Assembly: GCF_005233835.1 (NCBI RefSeq) | Contig: NZ_SZQA01000025.1 | Coordinates: forward strand, 1-64,000 | Direction of reading: 5' to 3' | DNA length: 64,000 nucleotides | DNA from: Herbidospora galbida | GTDB lineage: Bacteria > Actinomycetota > Actinomycetes > Streptosporangiales > Streptosporangiaceae | Part shown: piece after piece, positions 8,964 to 16,571 of the stretch | Numbering within the stretch: the stretch's first letter is position 1 | Layout: each line of letters opens with the position of its first letter | Translations under genes and position numbers: made by a program | Notes under the pieces: model-generated | What the model was told of the DNA's origin: nothing | Databases searched by the model: none | What the model saw: only the letters and a program-made list of their open reading frames with translations

Positions 8964-10703
8964 TCAGAACGGGGGAATGTCGTCTTCAGGCGCGGGCAGC
9001 CCCGCGAACGGATCTCTCTGAAGGGCCGGGGACGCGGGGGCCGCGCCGGCCTCCGACGGCCGGGTGGCCCAGGCGGGGAACGGGAAGTTCACGGCCAGCG
9101 GTACGGGGATCTCCGGCTGGACCGCGAACATGGTGCCCGGTTTGGCGATGGTGGCGCGGTCGCGGGCGGTGCCGGTCAGCCAGCCGTATTCCGAGCGGGT
9201 GGCCTCGGCGGGGTCGAGCCGCCCGGCGATGCGGACGGCGCAGTTGGCGACGATGCGCCGCTCCACCTCGGAGGCGGTCTGCTGGGCCCCGATGAGGATG
9301 ACGCCGAGCGAGCGGCCGCGCTCGGCGACGTCGAGCAGGATCTCCTTGATCGGGGAGTCGCCGTCGCGGGGGGCGTACTTGTTGAGCTCGTCCAGGACCA
9401 CGAACAGCAGCGGCCGGGCCGAACCCGACAGCTCCTTGCGGGCGAACTCGCCGCGCAGCACCACGCCCACCACGAACCGCTGGGCGCGTTCGGGCAGGTT
9501 GTGCAGGTCGACGATGGTGACCTGGGCGTCGGAGACGCCGATCGAGTGGGCCCGCCCGGCCGGCAGGTCGCCCCGCACGATCGGGGTGAGCGACCTTATC
9601 GAGCTGCGCAGCCGCCGCAGGAACGCGTTGACCGTGCCCAGCGACGCCGGGAAGCCGGTCCAGGAGGCCCGGCTCGACTCGTCGGCCAGCCGTTCGTCGA
9701 TCAGGTCGACCAGCTGGGGGTAGGTGCGGCACTCGACGTCGTCGACCTTGACCGCGCCCGAGTCGCCCAGCGGCTCGGCCAGCACCTTCAGCTTCGCCGC
9801 CACCTGGCCGATCAGCAGGCTGTACTGCGCCTTCTCGTCGTCGGCGTCGGCGAAGACGTAGCGGAGGAGCTCGGCGTCGCAGAACTCGGCCAGCGTCCAG
9901 TAGAAGGAGCTGACGCCCTTGGTGCGGGCCGTGACGTGGGGCACGCCGTGGACGTCGCCGGGCCTCGGCGGCGCGAACACGTGGACGCTCCTGAACGGCT
10001 GGGCGGGCAGCCCGAGCGTGGCGTAGGCGGCGCGGGCGGTGTCGTCGACGCGGGTGTTGGCGTGGTCGAGGAACAGCAGGTCCTCACCCTTGACGGAGAA
10101 GATCAGCGCCTTGGTGTTGGCCGCCTCGGGCCCCAGCACGCCGGAGTTGAACACCGAATAGAGCAGGAACGTCGCGAACGAGGTCTTGGTCGCCACGCCG
10201 GACACCCCGGAGATCGACACGTGCGCGCCGCGGGTGCCGTCGAGGAAGTCGAAGTTGAGGTAGGCCGGTTCGCCGTCGCGGCCGAGGCCCATGGGCACCC
10301 GGCGCTCCATCACGTCGAAGTAGAGCGCCTGGTCGCGGTCGGCCCCCTTGGCCCGGAACGCCGGCGCCCCCGGCAGCGGCGGCACGAACACCTCGGGCTC
10401 GACCCGGGTGACCCGCACCTCAGCGACCTCGACGACGGCCGCCGGCAGCGACCCCTCGGAGATCAGGAACACGTCGGAGTCGTAGGCGGCCCCCTCGTGC
10501 CGGGCCTCGACGTGGGTGACCACCCCGGCGACCAGCACCGGCCCGTGGCCCGGCACCTCGCGCCGCGTCACCACCACTTCGTCGAGCTGCACGACCTTCC
10601 CCGGCTCCAGGCCGATCCAGAACGACAGGGGCGAGGCCGACTGTGTGCCCAGCACACGGCCGACGGCCTCCCCGGCAGGGGCACCAGCGAACCCATCCGT
10701 CAC
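8964..10703 (-). CDS. herA: HerA-like hexameric DNA translocase ATPase
   Basis: A 579-residue ATPase of the FtsK-HerA superfamily. The first 110 residues resemble the HAS barrel (for example RVLGTQSASPLSFWIG). The P-loop region is at about 166-175 and reads GVSGVATKTS, lacking the usual second glycine of GxxGxGK[ST]. Walker B is LLFVVLDELNKYAP (about 432-445), followed by GVILIGAQQTASEVERRI, which matches the sensor/arginine-finger region of HerA proteins. It starts with GTG and lies 21 bp after the HIT gene and 30 bp before sbcD, so all are probably co-transcribed with the NurA-like gene. The expected role is DNA translocation feeding NurA during end resection. The unusual P-loop leaves ATPase strength open. 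Confidence 0.85.
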   Translation of the reverse strand: MTDGFAGAPAGEAVGRVLGTQSASPLSFWIGLEPGKVVQLDEVVVTRREVPGHGPVLVAGVVTHVEARHEGAAYDSDVFLISEGSLPAAVVEVAEVRVTRVEPEVFVPPLPGAPAFRAKGADRDQALYFDVMERRVPMGLGRDGEPAYLNFDFLDGTRGAHVSISGVSGVATKTSFATFLLYSVFNSGVLGPEAANTKALIFSVKGEDLLFLDHANTRVDDTARAAYATLGLPAQPFRSVHVFAPPRPGDVHGVPHVTARTKGVSSFYWTLAEFCDAELLRYVFADADDEKAQYSLLIGQVAAKLKVLAEPLGDSGAVKVDDVECRTYPQLVDLIDERLADESSRASWTGFPASLGTVNAFLRRLRSSIRSLTPIVRGDLPAGRAHSIGVSDAQVTIVDLHNLPERAQRFVVGVVLRGEFARKELSGSARPLLFVVLDELNKYAPRDGDSPIKEILLDVAERGRSLGVILIGAQQTASEVERRIVANCAVRIAGRLDPAEATRSEYGWLTGTARDRATIAKPGTMFAVQPEIPVPLAVNFPFPAWATRPSEAGAAPASPALQRDPFAGLPAPEDDIPPF

Positions 10704-10724
10704 CCGAGGCAGGGTAGTGCAGCC

Positions 10725-11264
10725 TTACGACGTTTTCTCGGGCCATGCCCGCGCGAGCAACTCGCGGGTGTCTCGGAGCAACTGTGGTAGGACGCGCGTC
10801 TGCCCGACGATCGGCATGAAGTTGGTGTCGCCGCCCCAGCGGGGCACGACGTGCTGGTGGAGATGGGCGGCGATGCCGGCCCCCGCGACGTGCCCGAGGT
10901 TCATCCCGACGTTGAACCCCTGCGCCCCGCTCGCCTCCCGCAGCGTGACGAGCGCCTTCTGGGTGAACTCGGCCAGTTCGGCCGTCTCGGCGGCGTCGAG
11001 GTCGGTGTAGTCGGGCACGTGCCGGTAGGGACAGACCATCAGATGGCCGGAGTTGTACGGATAGAGGTTCAGTACGGCGTACACGACCTCGCCCCGGGCC
11101 ACGATGAGCCCGTCGGCGTCGTCCATCTTCGGGATCTCGCAGAACGGGCACCCGTCACCGGCGCCCGGCCCGGTCGGCTTGTTCTCCCCCTTGATGTACG
11201 CCATCCGGTGCGGCGTCCAGAGCCGTCCGAATGCGTCGGGCACGTCTGTCATGTCGGCCAGCAT
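10725..11264 (-). CDS. HIT-domain protein (Ap4A phosphorylase-like)
   Basis: A 179-residue histidine-triad protein with the active-site motif HLHQHVVPRW, an upstream zinc-type CPFCEIPK segment and NLYPYNSGHLMVCPYRHV. It resembles the actinobacterial HIT protein that phosphorolyses diadenosine tetraphosphate (Rv2613c type), a cytoplasmic nucleotide-cleaning role. The start could be this ATG or the one four codons in (MTDVPDAF); neither has a clear ribosome binding site. In many actinobacteria this gene directly follows thrS. Here thrS is about 7 kb away and the HIT gene instead heads the herA-sbcD-sbcC-nurA run. Confidence 0.9.
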   Translation of the reverse strand: MLADMTDVPDAFGRLWTPHRMAYIKGENKPTGPGAGDGCPFCEIPKMDDADGLIVARGEVVYAVLNLYPYNSGHLMVCPYRHVPDYTDLDAAETAELAEFTQKALVTLREASGAQGFNVGMNLGHVAGAGIAAHLHQHVVPRWGGDTNFMPIVGQTRVLPQLLRDTRELLARAWPEKTS

Positions 11265-11362
11265 AGGGGGGCCGGCTCACGCGACCCCCGCCGACCGGGC
11301 CTAACGCCGGACAAACCCTTCGATCTTCCGGCAGAATCCTGCTGACCTGAGGAGATGATCGT

Positions 11363-11839
11363 GTGACCGACGTCGCGTACGAGCACCAGAACGAGACCCC
11401 CTCCGAGGAAGAAGCCCCCGCCGCCGAGGAGAGCTCCCCCGCTCCCCAGATCTCCGTCGCGGGCCTGAAAGGCAAGATCACCGTCGCCGACGAGGTCGTC
11501 GAGAAGGTGACCGCCCTGGCCGCCATGCAGGTCCCCGGCGTGGCCGACCTGGGCGGCGACCTGGCCCGCGCGTTCGAGTCGGTCCGCGACCGCATCGGGT
11601 TCGGCTCCAAGCGCGCCAACCAGGGCGTGCGGGCCGAGATCCAGGACGGCATGGTCGCCATCGACATCACGATCGTCATCCTCTACGGCCACGTCGTGAT
11701 GGAGGTCGCCGCCGAGGTCCAGTCGAGCGTGGCCACGTCGGTCGCCCAGATGCTCGGCATGGAGGTCGTCGAGGTCAACGTGACAGTCGACGACGTGCGC
11801 CTCCCGGGCGAGGGCAAGGCCGACGAAGCCGCCGCCTGA
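11363..11839 (+). CDS. Asp23/Gls24-family envelope stress response protein
   Basis: A 158-residue protein with an acidic, proline-rich N-terminus (residues 1-30) and one Asp23/Gls24 (DUF322) domain at about 31-145, recognisable by GKITVADEVVEKVTALAAMQVPGV and EVNVTVDDV. The GTG is chosen because GAGGAG lies 6 bp upstream; an earlier in-line GTG hits an immediate stop. Proteins of this family are abundant envelope-associated stress proteins, and the molecular role is unclear. It is divergent from the HIT gene and followed by a strong hairpin. Confidence 0.87.
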   Translation: MTDVAYEHQNETPSEEEAPAAEESSPAPQISVAGLKGKITVADEVVEKVTALAAMQVPGVADLGGDLARAFESVRDRIGFGSKRANQGVRAEIQDGMVAIDITIVILYGHVVMEVAAEVQSSVATSVAQMLGMEVVEVNVTVDDVRLPGEGKADEAAA

Positions 11840-11853
11840 ACGGAACTCACCCC

Positions 11854-11879
11854 GACCGGGCTCCCCGCGGGGCCCGGTC
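11854..11879 (+). terminator. Hairpin terminator after the Asp23-like gene
   Basis: A near-perfect GC-rich inverted repeat (GACCGGGC ... GCCCGGTC with one G-T pair, roughly 11-bp stem) begins 15 bp after the Asp23-like stop codon. There is no U-tract, as is common for actinomycete hairpin terminators. Confidence 0.55.
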
Positions 11880-11921
11880 TCGCGTGTCCGGGGAACCTGG
11901 ACGAGTCTTTTCCGGACACTG

Positions 11922-12098
11922 TCAGTGGTCATGGGCGGTCAGTGAGCGGTAAGGCCGCCTGGCCGGTCCGGAAGTGCGCCAGATCACGGCAGCGAGTACC
12001 CGGACCCGTCGTGCGACGCGGACAGCGACGCCTTCGACGGTCCGTGCGCTGGGTCGCTGCAGGCGGAAACGTGATCCGCCGAGGCTCTCGCGGAACTC
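11922..12098 (-). pseudogene. IS5-type transposase C-terminal remnant
   Basis: Read on the minus strand, 59 in-frame codons give a sequence with the blocks ARTVEGV, RVRVLAAVIW and RSLTAHDH followed by a stop. This mirrors the C-terminus of actinobacterial IS5-family transposases (typically R-T-x-E-G-V, L-A-x-x-I-W-H-N, R-S-L-x-A-Y-D-H). No start, catalytic DDE region or terminal repeat is left, so it is a decayed fragment. A related fragment in the opposite orientation lies at 13321-13402, on the other side of the TetR/SnoaL pair. Confidence 0.7.
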
Positions 12099-12159
12099 GC
12101 ACAGGTGAACGTCACCAAAGCCGGCTCGCGGGGCAGGACGTGCTTCGCGGCCTGTGGCG

Positions 12160-12759
12160 TCAGGCGGGTGGCCAGTTCCGCAACGTTGCGTCGGCCACCT
12201 GTTGCAGGTCCTCGCATGCCGCGCCGCCGGCTGCCTGTACGGCGATGCCGTTCGCGATCGTCATGACATAGCGAGCGATTTTCTCCGGGTCGGCGCTGTC
12301 GGGCAGATCGCCCGTCTGGACGGCCTGCCGGAACCTGTCCCGGAGCAGTGCCTGGCCGTGGGCGCGCCACTCGGCCAGGATGTCGCGGGCGGTCCGTCCG
12401 GTCCCGCCGGCGGCCAGTGCGCCCTGGACGCCCAGGCAGCCGGCGGGGAGTCCGGGCATGGTGCCGGAGCGGGCGGCGCCGGCGAGGAAGGCCGCGGCGA
12501 CCTCGCGGGCAGTGGGTTCCCGCAGCGCTTCGGCGACGTAGGCGCCGGGGCCTTCTTCGTAGCGCCGCAATGCCTTGCGGAAGAGGTCCTCCTTGTTGCC
12601 GTAGGCCGCGTACAGGCTCTTGCGGGAGATGCCCATGGCTTCGGTCAGGTCGGTGAGGCTGGCACCTTCGTAGCCCTGCGCCCAGAAGACCGTCATCGCC
12701 TTCTCGAGCGCCGCCTCGGCGTCGAATGCCCGGGGGCGGCCGATCTGTGACGCGCGCAT
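12160..12759 (-). CDS. TetR/AcrR-family transcriptional regulator
   Basis: A 199-residue TetR protein. The N-terminal helix-turn-helix (residues 8-55) contains [20 protein letters not shown] and [17 protein letters not shown]. The C-terminal ligand/dimerisation region includes the segment [10 protein letters not shown] typical of the AcrR/TetR_C subgroup. It is divergent from a SnoaL-like gene, and two palindromes of the CACCG-N2-CGGTG type lie in the shared promoter region, so it likely represses itself and its neighbour. Confidence 0.9.
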   Translation of the reverse strand: MRASQIGRPRAFDAEAALEKAMTVFWAQGYEGASLTDLTEAMGISRKSLYAAYGNKEDLFRKALRRYEEGPGAYVAEALREPTAREVAAAFLAGAARSGTMPGLPAGCLGVQGALAAGGTGRTARDILAEWRAHGQALLRDRFRQAVQTGDLPDSADPEKIARYVMTIANGIAVQAAGGAACEDLQQVADATLRNWPPA

Positions 12760-12776
12760 GTCGCCATCCTACCGGT

Positions 12777-12828
12777 TTGACACCGTTCGGTGCCGAACTG
12801 GTACTGTCCTGTTCGGCACCGATTGGTG
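12777..12828. promoter_or_regulatory. Double TetR-type operator over a divergent promoter
   Basis: Two related 12-bp palindromes, CACCGTTCGGTG (12781-12792) and CACCGATTGGTG (12817-12828), start 36 bp apart. The sequence also contains a longer inverted repeat, GGTGCCGAAC (12789-12798) with GTTCGGCACC (12811-12820). A TTGACA at 12777-12782 overlaps the first site and may be the -35 element for the SnoaL gene. Arrangement and symmetry fit binding by the adjacent TetR protein (inference). Confidence 0.65.
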
Positions 12829-12880
12829 CGTATATTTCTGCACTTCACCGCTTCTTGCGGCACGAGAGAAGAGAATCGCC

Positions 12881-13273
12881 ATGTCCGAGAGTGATCTGCG
12901 TGACTGGTACATGCGCTACGCCGAGGCGCTCAACGCCCACGAGTTCGACCGCATGGACGAGTTCATCAACGACCAGGTACTGCTCGGCGGTCAGCCCGCC
13001 ACCCGCGAGGACGTCGTCACGGTCCTGAAGGGGATCGCCGACGCCGTCCCGGACATCCGCTGGGACGTCGATGAACTGCTGTTCGACCGGGACGGCATCG
13101 CCGTCCGCGCCATCAACACCGGCACCCCGGCGAAGGAATGGCTCGGCGTCCCGCCCACCGGCGCCTCGTTCGAGATCGTCGAGTACGCCATCTACAAGGT
13201 CCAGGACGGCCGGTTCACCCAGATGACAAACCTGCACGACTCCGCCGAGATGCTCCGGCAGCTGACCGCATGA
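12881..13273 (+). CDS. SnoaL-like / ester-cyclase-fold protein
   Basis: A 130-residue protein of the NTF2-like SnoaL family. It shows [21 protein letters not shown] at the start, a central [19 protein letters not shown] strand region and the G-x-x-P-T-G-x-x-F-E hallmark ([19 protein letters not shown]). The ATG at 12881 is preferred because GAGAAGAG precedes it and the family begins here; an open frame further upstream runs through the operator region. Members act as small-molecule cyclases, isomerases or detoxifying enzymes; the substrate is unknown. Regulated, presumably, by the divergent TetR gene. Confidence 0.85.
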   Translation: MSESDLRDWYMRYAEALNAHEFDRMDEFINDQVLLGGQPATREDVVTVLKGIADAVPDIRWDVDELLFDRDGIAVRAINTGTPAKEWLGVPPTGASFEIVEYAIYKVQDGRFTQMTNLHDSAEMLRQLTA

Positions 13274-13320
13274 CCACCGCCAGCCGTTGTCGACCACCTT
13301 TCGCTGGGTTCGGGGCTCCT

Positions 13321-13402
13321 GCCACTGATCAGCGGCGAAGGATCCGCCTCACCCCCGCCGCGATCCGGCACGACCTCCAGACCGGCCAGGCGGCCTTGAT
13401 CA
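13321..13402 (+). pseudogene. Second IS5-type transposase 3'-end remnant (inverted relative to 11922-12098)
   Basis: The plus strand reads RRRIRLTPAAIRHDLQTGQ then AALIR, which lines up with the C-terminal block L-A-x-x-I-W-H-N-x-x-T-G-x-P of IS5-type transposases. At DNA level, 13357-13397 reversed matches 11951-11990 closely, including an identical 18-base core. The fragment stops at the end of the GH15 gene. It is heavily decayed, with no terminal repeats seen. Confidence 0.5.
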
Positions 13403-15229
13403 GGCCGTGGTTCCTGCTTCCGCCCTGGCGAGATTGACGCCGCTGGCGATGATCCCGATGTGGCTGAACGCCTGCGGGAAGTTGCCGGTGAATGCTCCCG
13501 TGGACGGGTCGATCTGCTCGGGCATCAGCCCGACCGGGCTCGCGCGGGCGCACAGCGACGTGTACAGATCCTCAGCCCGTTCTCGATGGCCCTGCAGGAT
13601 CAGGTTGTCGACCAGCCAGAAGCTGCACAACAGGAAGGCACCCTCGTCGCCGGGCAGGCCGTCGGGGGATTCTTCGTGCAGGTACCGGTAGAGCAGGCCG
13701 TCACCGGCCGACAGACGTTCGGCGATGGCCGCAGTGGTGGCGGCCATGCGTGGATGGCCGGCCGGGATGACCTTGCGCAGCGGCAGCGCGAGCAAGCTGG
13801 CGTCCAGACCGCCGCCGCCGTCGAGGTGCTCGCTCAGGCATTGAGCCTCCTCGTCCCAGGACTGCTCGAGGATGAGCCGGCGCAGCTTCTCGGCGGTGGC
13901 CCGCCAGCCGGTGTTCGGCCCGGACAGGCCGAGCCGCTCGCCGATGGCCGCGGCCCGGTCCAGGGCCACCTGACACATCCCGGCCGAATAGGTGAAGACC
14001 CGGCCTTCGCTGCGTACCTCCCAGATGCCCTGATCCGGCTGCCGCCACGTCTGCGCGGCGGCCTCGGCCAGCTCCGCCAGACCGGACCACAGCGCCGGCT
14101 GGAGTTCGCGGCCGCGGAGCAGCCACTGATCGGCGCAGTCCAGCACCTCGCCGTAGACGTCGTGCTGGCGCTGGTCGGCGGCGCCGTTGCCCCACCGCAC
14201 CGGCGCCGACCGCCGGTAGCCTTCCAGGCCGCCGTCATGGATCTCCTGGGGTACGGGGTCGCCGCGAAGGGTGTACATGATCCGCGGATGGCGGCTCTGC
14301 TCGAAGGCGTCCAGGACCCAGCCGAGGAAGGCGTCGGCCTCCTCCTCGAAGCCCACGCGGCGGAACGCGAACACGGCGTACGCGGCGTCGCGGATCCAGG
14401 TGTAGCGGTAGTCCCAGTTGCGCACCCCGCCGATCGGCGCGGGCAAGGACGAGGTGGGCGCCGCGACCAGCGAGCCGTTGCCCCAGTCGTCGCACAGCTT
14501 CAACGTGATCACCGAGCGCCGGACCAGCGCTTCCTGCGGGCCGCGGTAGCTGCACTTGCGCATCCAGCGCCGCCAGGCCTCGGTGGTCTGCCGCAGCATC
14601 GCCTCGGGGTCGAACCGGTGATGGCGGTGGAGGCGGCCCCAGGACAGCACTAGATCGAGGCGGTCGCCCTCCTGAAGGTCGTGCGCGGTGCGCAGGCCGG
14701 TCAGCGGGCGGCTGGAACGCAGATGTAGCCGCAGGTCGGGCCGCCGGGAGACGAGCACCTCCAGACCGCTGCACAGGGCCCTGGCCTGCCCGCCGCCGCG
14801 CGGCTCCAGCTCCGCCCGCAAGCGCACGGTCCCGGCTTGCACGACCGCGGACCGGATCAGCTCGTCCCGGCCGCCGCCCGCGTCGTCGCTGAGGTCGGCG
14901 CCGGCACGCAGGGCCAGCCCGTCGGTGATCCGGACCAGGCCGGTCGGACCGCGCAGCTCGGTCACCAGCACCGCGGTGTCCGGCTCGTAGAACTGCCGGG
15001 CCTCGCGCAGGTCGTCCACGGTGAGCGTGAAGTGACCGCCGCGTTCGTGATCCAGCAGGCCGCACAGCAGAGGGTCGCTGTCGAAGCGGGGCAGGCACAG
15101 CCATGGGATCGAACCGTCCACGCCGACCAGCGCCGCCGTCGTGCCGTCGCCGATGAGGCCCAGGTCCTCTAGGGGCAGGTAGCCCTCCCGGCGGTGCACC
15201 GGGCGGAAGGGTGGATCGAGATCGAGCAT
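13400..15229 (-). CDS. Glycoside hydrolase family 15 protein (glucoamylase/trehalase-like)
   Basis: A 609-residue GH15-type protein. The N-terminal super-beta-sandwich starts LPLEDLGLIGDGTTAALVG and GSIPWLCLPRFDSDP. The (alpha/alpha)6 barrel shows the family hallmark NWDYRYTWIRDAAYAV and ends with MPEQIDPSTGAFTGNFPQ and SHIGI, where the catalytic base lies. The ATG at 15229 has GGAGGAG 8 bp upstream; the open frame extends further but is non-coding there. No signal peptide is seen, so it probably acts inside the cell on trehalose or an alpha-glucan. A small Cys-rich ORF lies 68 bp upstream on the same strand. Confidence 0.9.
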   Translation of the reverse strand: MLDLDPPFRPVHRREGYLPLEDLGLIGDGTTAALVGVDGSIPWLCLPRFDSDPLLCGLLDHERGGHFTLTVDDLREARQFYEPDTAVLVTELRGPTGLVRITDGLALRAGADLSDDAGGGRDELIRSAVVQAGTVRLRAELEPRGGGQARALCSGLEVLVSRRPDLRLHLRSSRPLTGLRTAHDLQEGDRLDLVLSWGRLHRHHRFDPEAMLRQTTEAWRRWMRKCSYRGPQEALVRRSVITLKLCDDWGNGSLVAAPTSSLPAPIGGVRNWDYRYTWIRDAAYAVFAFRRVGFEEEADAFLGWVLDAFEQSRHPRIMYTLRGDPVPQEIHDGGLEGYRRSAPVRWGNGAADQRQHDVYGEVLDCADQWLLRGRELQPALWSGLAELAEAAAQTWRQPDQGIWEVRSEGRVFTYSAGMCQVALDRAAAIGERLGLSGPNTGWRATAEKLRRLILEQSWDEEAQCLSEHLDGGGGLDASLLALPLRKVIPAGHPRMAATTAAIAERLSAGDGLLYRYLHEESPDGLPGDEGAFLLCSFWLVDNLILQGHRERAEDLYTSLCARASPVGLMPEQIDPSTGAFTGNFPQAFSHIGIIASGVNLARAEAGTTA

Positions 15230-15297
15230 GCCTGGTTCTCCTCCGTACTGACGTCCGCCGGCGGAGGGAAGCTCCGGGCGGGCGGACGTAGCTTCCG

Positions 15298-15465
15298 TCA
15301 CGAGACGGTGATCAGCACCTTCACCATGTCCTCGACCACCATGTCCTCGACGTTCTTGTCCGAGACCTCGAAGCCGCCCTCCATCCCGTCGAGGCGGAAC
15401 GGGTGGGTGGGCATGTGCTTGGACGCGCAGCAGCCGTTCCATGCGCAGCCGGCCGACGCTTTCAT
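15298..15465 (-). CDS. Small Cys-containing protein of unknown function (55 aa)
   Basis: Not recognised with certainty. From the ATG at 15465 nearly every codon ends in G or C, as in real genes of this window, while the upstream extension of the same frame does not. This favours a 55-residue product starting MKASAGC. It has a Cys cluster (Cys-Ala-Trp-Asn-Gly-Cys-Cys), an HMPTHPFRLDG segment, then an acidic stretch with repeated VEDMV and a C-terminal VKVLITVS. The Cys and His residues could bind metal (guess). It is co-directional with and just upstream of the GH15 gene, so they may share a transcript. Confidence 0.5.
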   Translation of the reverse strand: MKASAGCAWNGCCASKHMPTHPFRLDGMEGGFEVSDKNVEDMVVEDMVKVLITVS

Positions 15466-15792
15466 CGCTGCCCCGGTTTGTTCTTCGGCGTGCTTTCGAG
15501 GCGCGCAGACGGCGCCGATCACAGCCACATTCGCCGGTGTCGCCGACGGGACCCCATAGAGCGGCGCCCATGGCGTAGCCCGCTCACGCAGGCGCCGCGG
15601 CCCCCCGAAACGGCGCCACCGGTGACGGGCCTACCCTCCCGGGCTTATGGCTAACACCCGCTATCGCTCTGCGACGTGAGCGATCTCGCTGACGTTCAGT
15701 GCGTCGGCGACCCAGCAGCGGCGAGGCCGGCGGGACATCCATGCCACCGGCCCGTCGACACCATGACGGCCGATGGCGCCGGCCAGTTCAGG
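15466..15792. other. Gene-free stretch upstream of the small Cys protein
   Basis: These 327 bp between the small ORF and the 3' end of the TetR gene show no convincing ORF by codon use, no clear RNA gene and no strong hairpin. The sequence could include decayed material, but nothing can be identified. Confidence 0.4.
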
Positions 15793-16470
15793 TCAGGCTT
15801 TGAGAGATCGCCGACCCTGGGAACTGTCAGCGATCGGGAGGCTGCTCACTGTCAGCGCAGTCGGCGGAGGCAGCGGCCTGTTGGCCGGGCCGGCGCGGAA
15901 CGACTGGAGCAGATAGGCCACCAGGCGCCGGGACGCTGCACCGTCATCCGGCAGGGCGGCCACCAGACCGCAGTGTGCCAACAGGACCACGGCGAGGTCG
16001 GACGGGTGGAAATCGGCCCGCAGCGCGCCCGACGCCTGGGCCCTGCGTACCAGGGTCGCGAAGTCCCGCTCGGCTCGCTGCCAGGACTGCGCCTCTTCCG
16101 ACATGCTTTCCGGGAAGGCTGCGACGAACGCGGCCGGGAATCCACGTTCCTCTCGTTGTAGAGCGCAGACCGTCTCGACCAGCTGCTGGAAACCTTGCCA
16201 CGGGTCAGGGGCGGCCAGAGCCTCGGTGAGCGCCCGCCCGCAGGTCTCCATCTGCTGCGCGAACGCGCCTCTCAACAGGGCGTCCCGGGTCGGGAAATGC
16301 CGGTACAGCGTCGCTACGCCGACCCCGGCCCTTCGGGCCACGGTCGCCATCGGGGCGTCGATCCCGTGCTCCGCAAAGACCGCACGGGCGGCGACGAGGA
16401 CACGCTCCCGGTTGCGCCGGGCATCCGCCCGCACCCCGTCATGGGCTGTGATCCGAGAGGATTCCGCCAT
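15793..16470 (-). CDS. TetR-family transcriptional regulator
   Basis: A 225-residue TetR protein with DNA-binding domain at about residues 15-65 (NRERVLVAARAVFAEHGIDA, VGVATLYRHFPTRDALL). It resembles the subgroup with a C-terminal domain rich in LLAHCGLVAAL. The ATG at 16470 has AGAGAGA just upstream. The frame extends to 16512, but that would run through the operator-like palindrome at 16492-16515, so the shorter start is preferred. It is divergent from an MDR-type quinone/NADPH oxidoreductase, its likely target. Confidence 0.88.
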   Translation of the reverse strand: MAESSRITAHDGVRADARRNRERVLVAARAVFAEHGIDAPMATVARRAGVGVATLYRHFPTRDALLRGAFAQQMETCGRALTEALAAPDPWQGFQQLVETVCALQREERGFPAAFVAAFPESMSEEAQSWQRAERDFATLVRRAQASGALRADFHPSDLAVVLLAHCGLVAALPDDGAASRRLVAYLLQSFRAGPANRPLPPPTALTVSSLPIADSSQGRRSLKA

Positions 16471-16491
16471 CACTGTCTCTCTCTTCCGGTC

Positions 16492-16515
16492 TAAGCGGAC
16501 GATCGCGTCCACTTA
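16492..16515. promoter_or_regulatory. TetR operator between tetR and the MDR oxidoreductase
   Basis: Inverted arms TAAGCGGAC (16492-16500) and GTCCACTTA (16507-16515) match at 8 of 9 positions around a 6-bp centre. This is the classical half-site form (AAGTGGAC) bound by a known group of TetR regulators that control oxidoreductase genes. It lies 22 bp before the tetR start. Confidence 0.7.
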
Positions 16516-16571
16516 AGAGCTTAGGGTCGATGCCAGATCCCCGTACGACCCCCGGCGGCGAAGGCAGAACG

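Larger units (their letters stand above)
11840..12159. other. Intergenic region with terminator and transposase remnant
   Basis: This 320-bp stretch between the Asp23-like gene and the minus-strand TetR gene holds a hairpin terminator at its left end and a degenerate minus-strand IS transposase 3' end (11922-12098). No intact gene was found. Confidence 0.6.

Noticed and set aside
8964-10703. HerA-like ATPase as part of an anti-phage HerA-SIR2 or HerA-DUF4297 system
   Set aside because: No SIR2 or DUF4297 partner is present; neighbours are SbcC, SbcD and a NurA-like protein, which fits DNA-end repair better.
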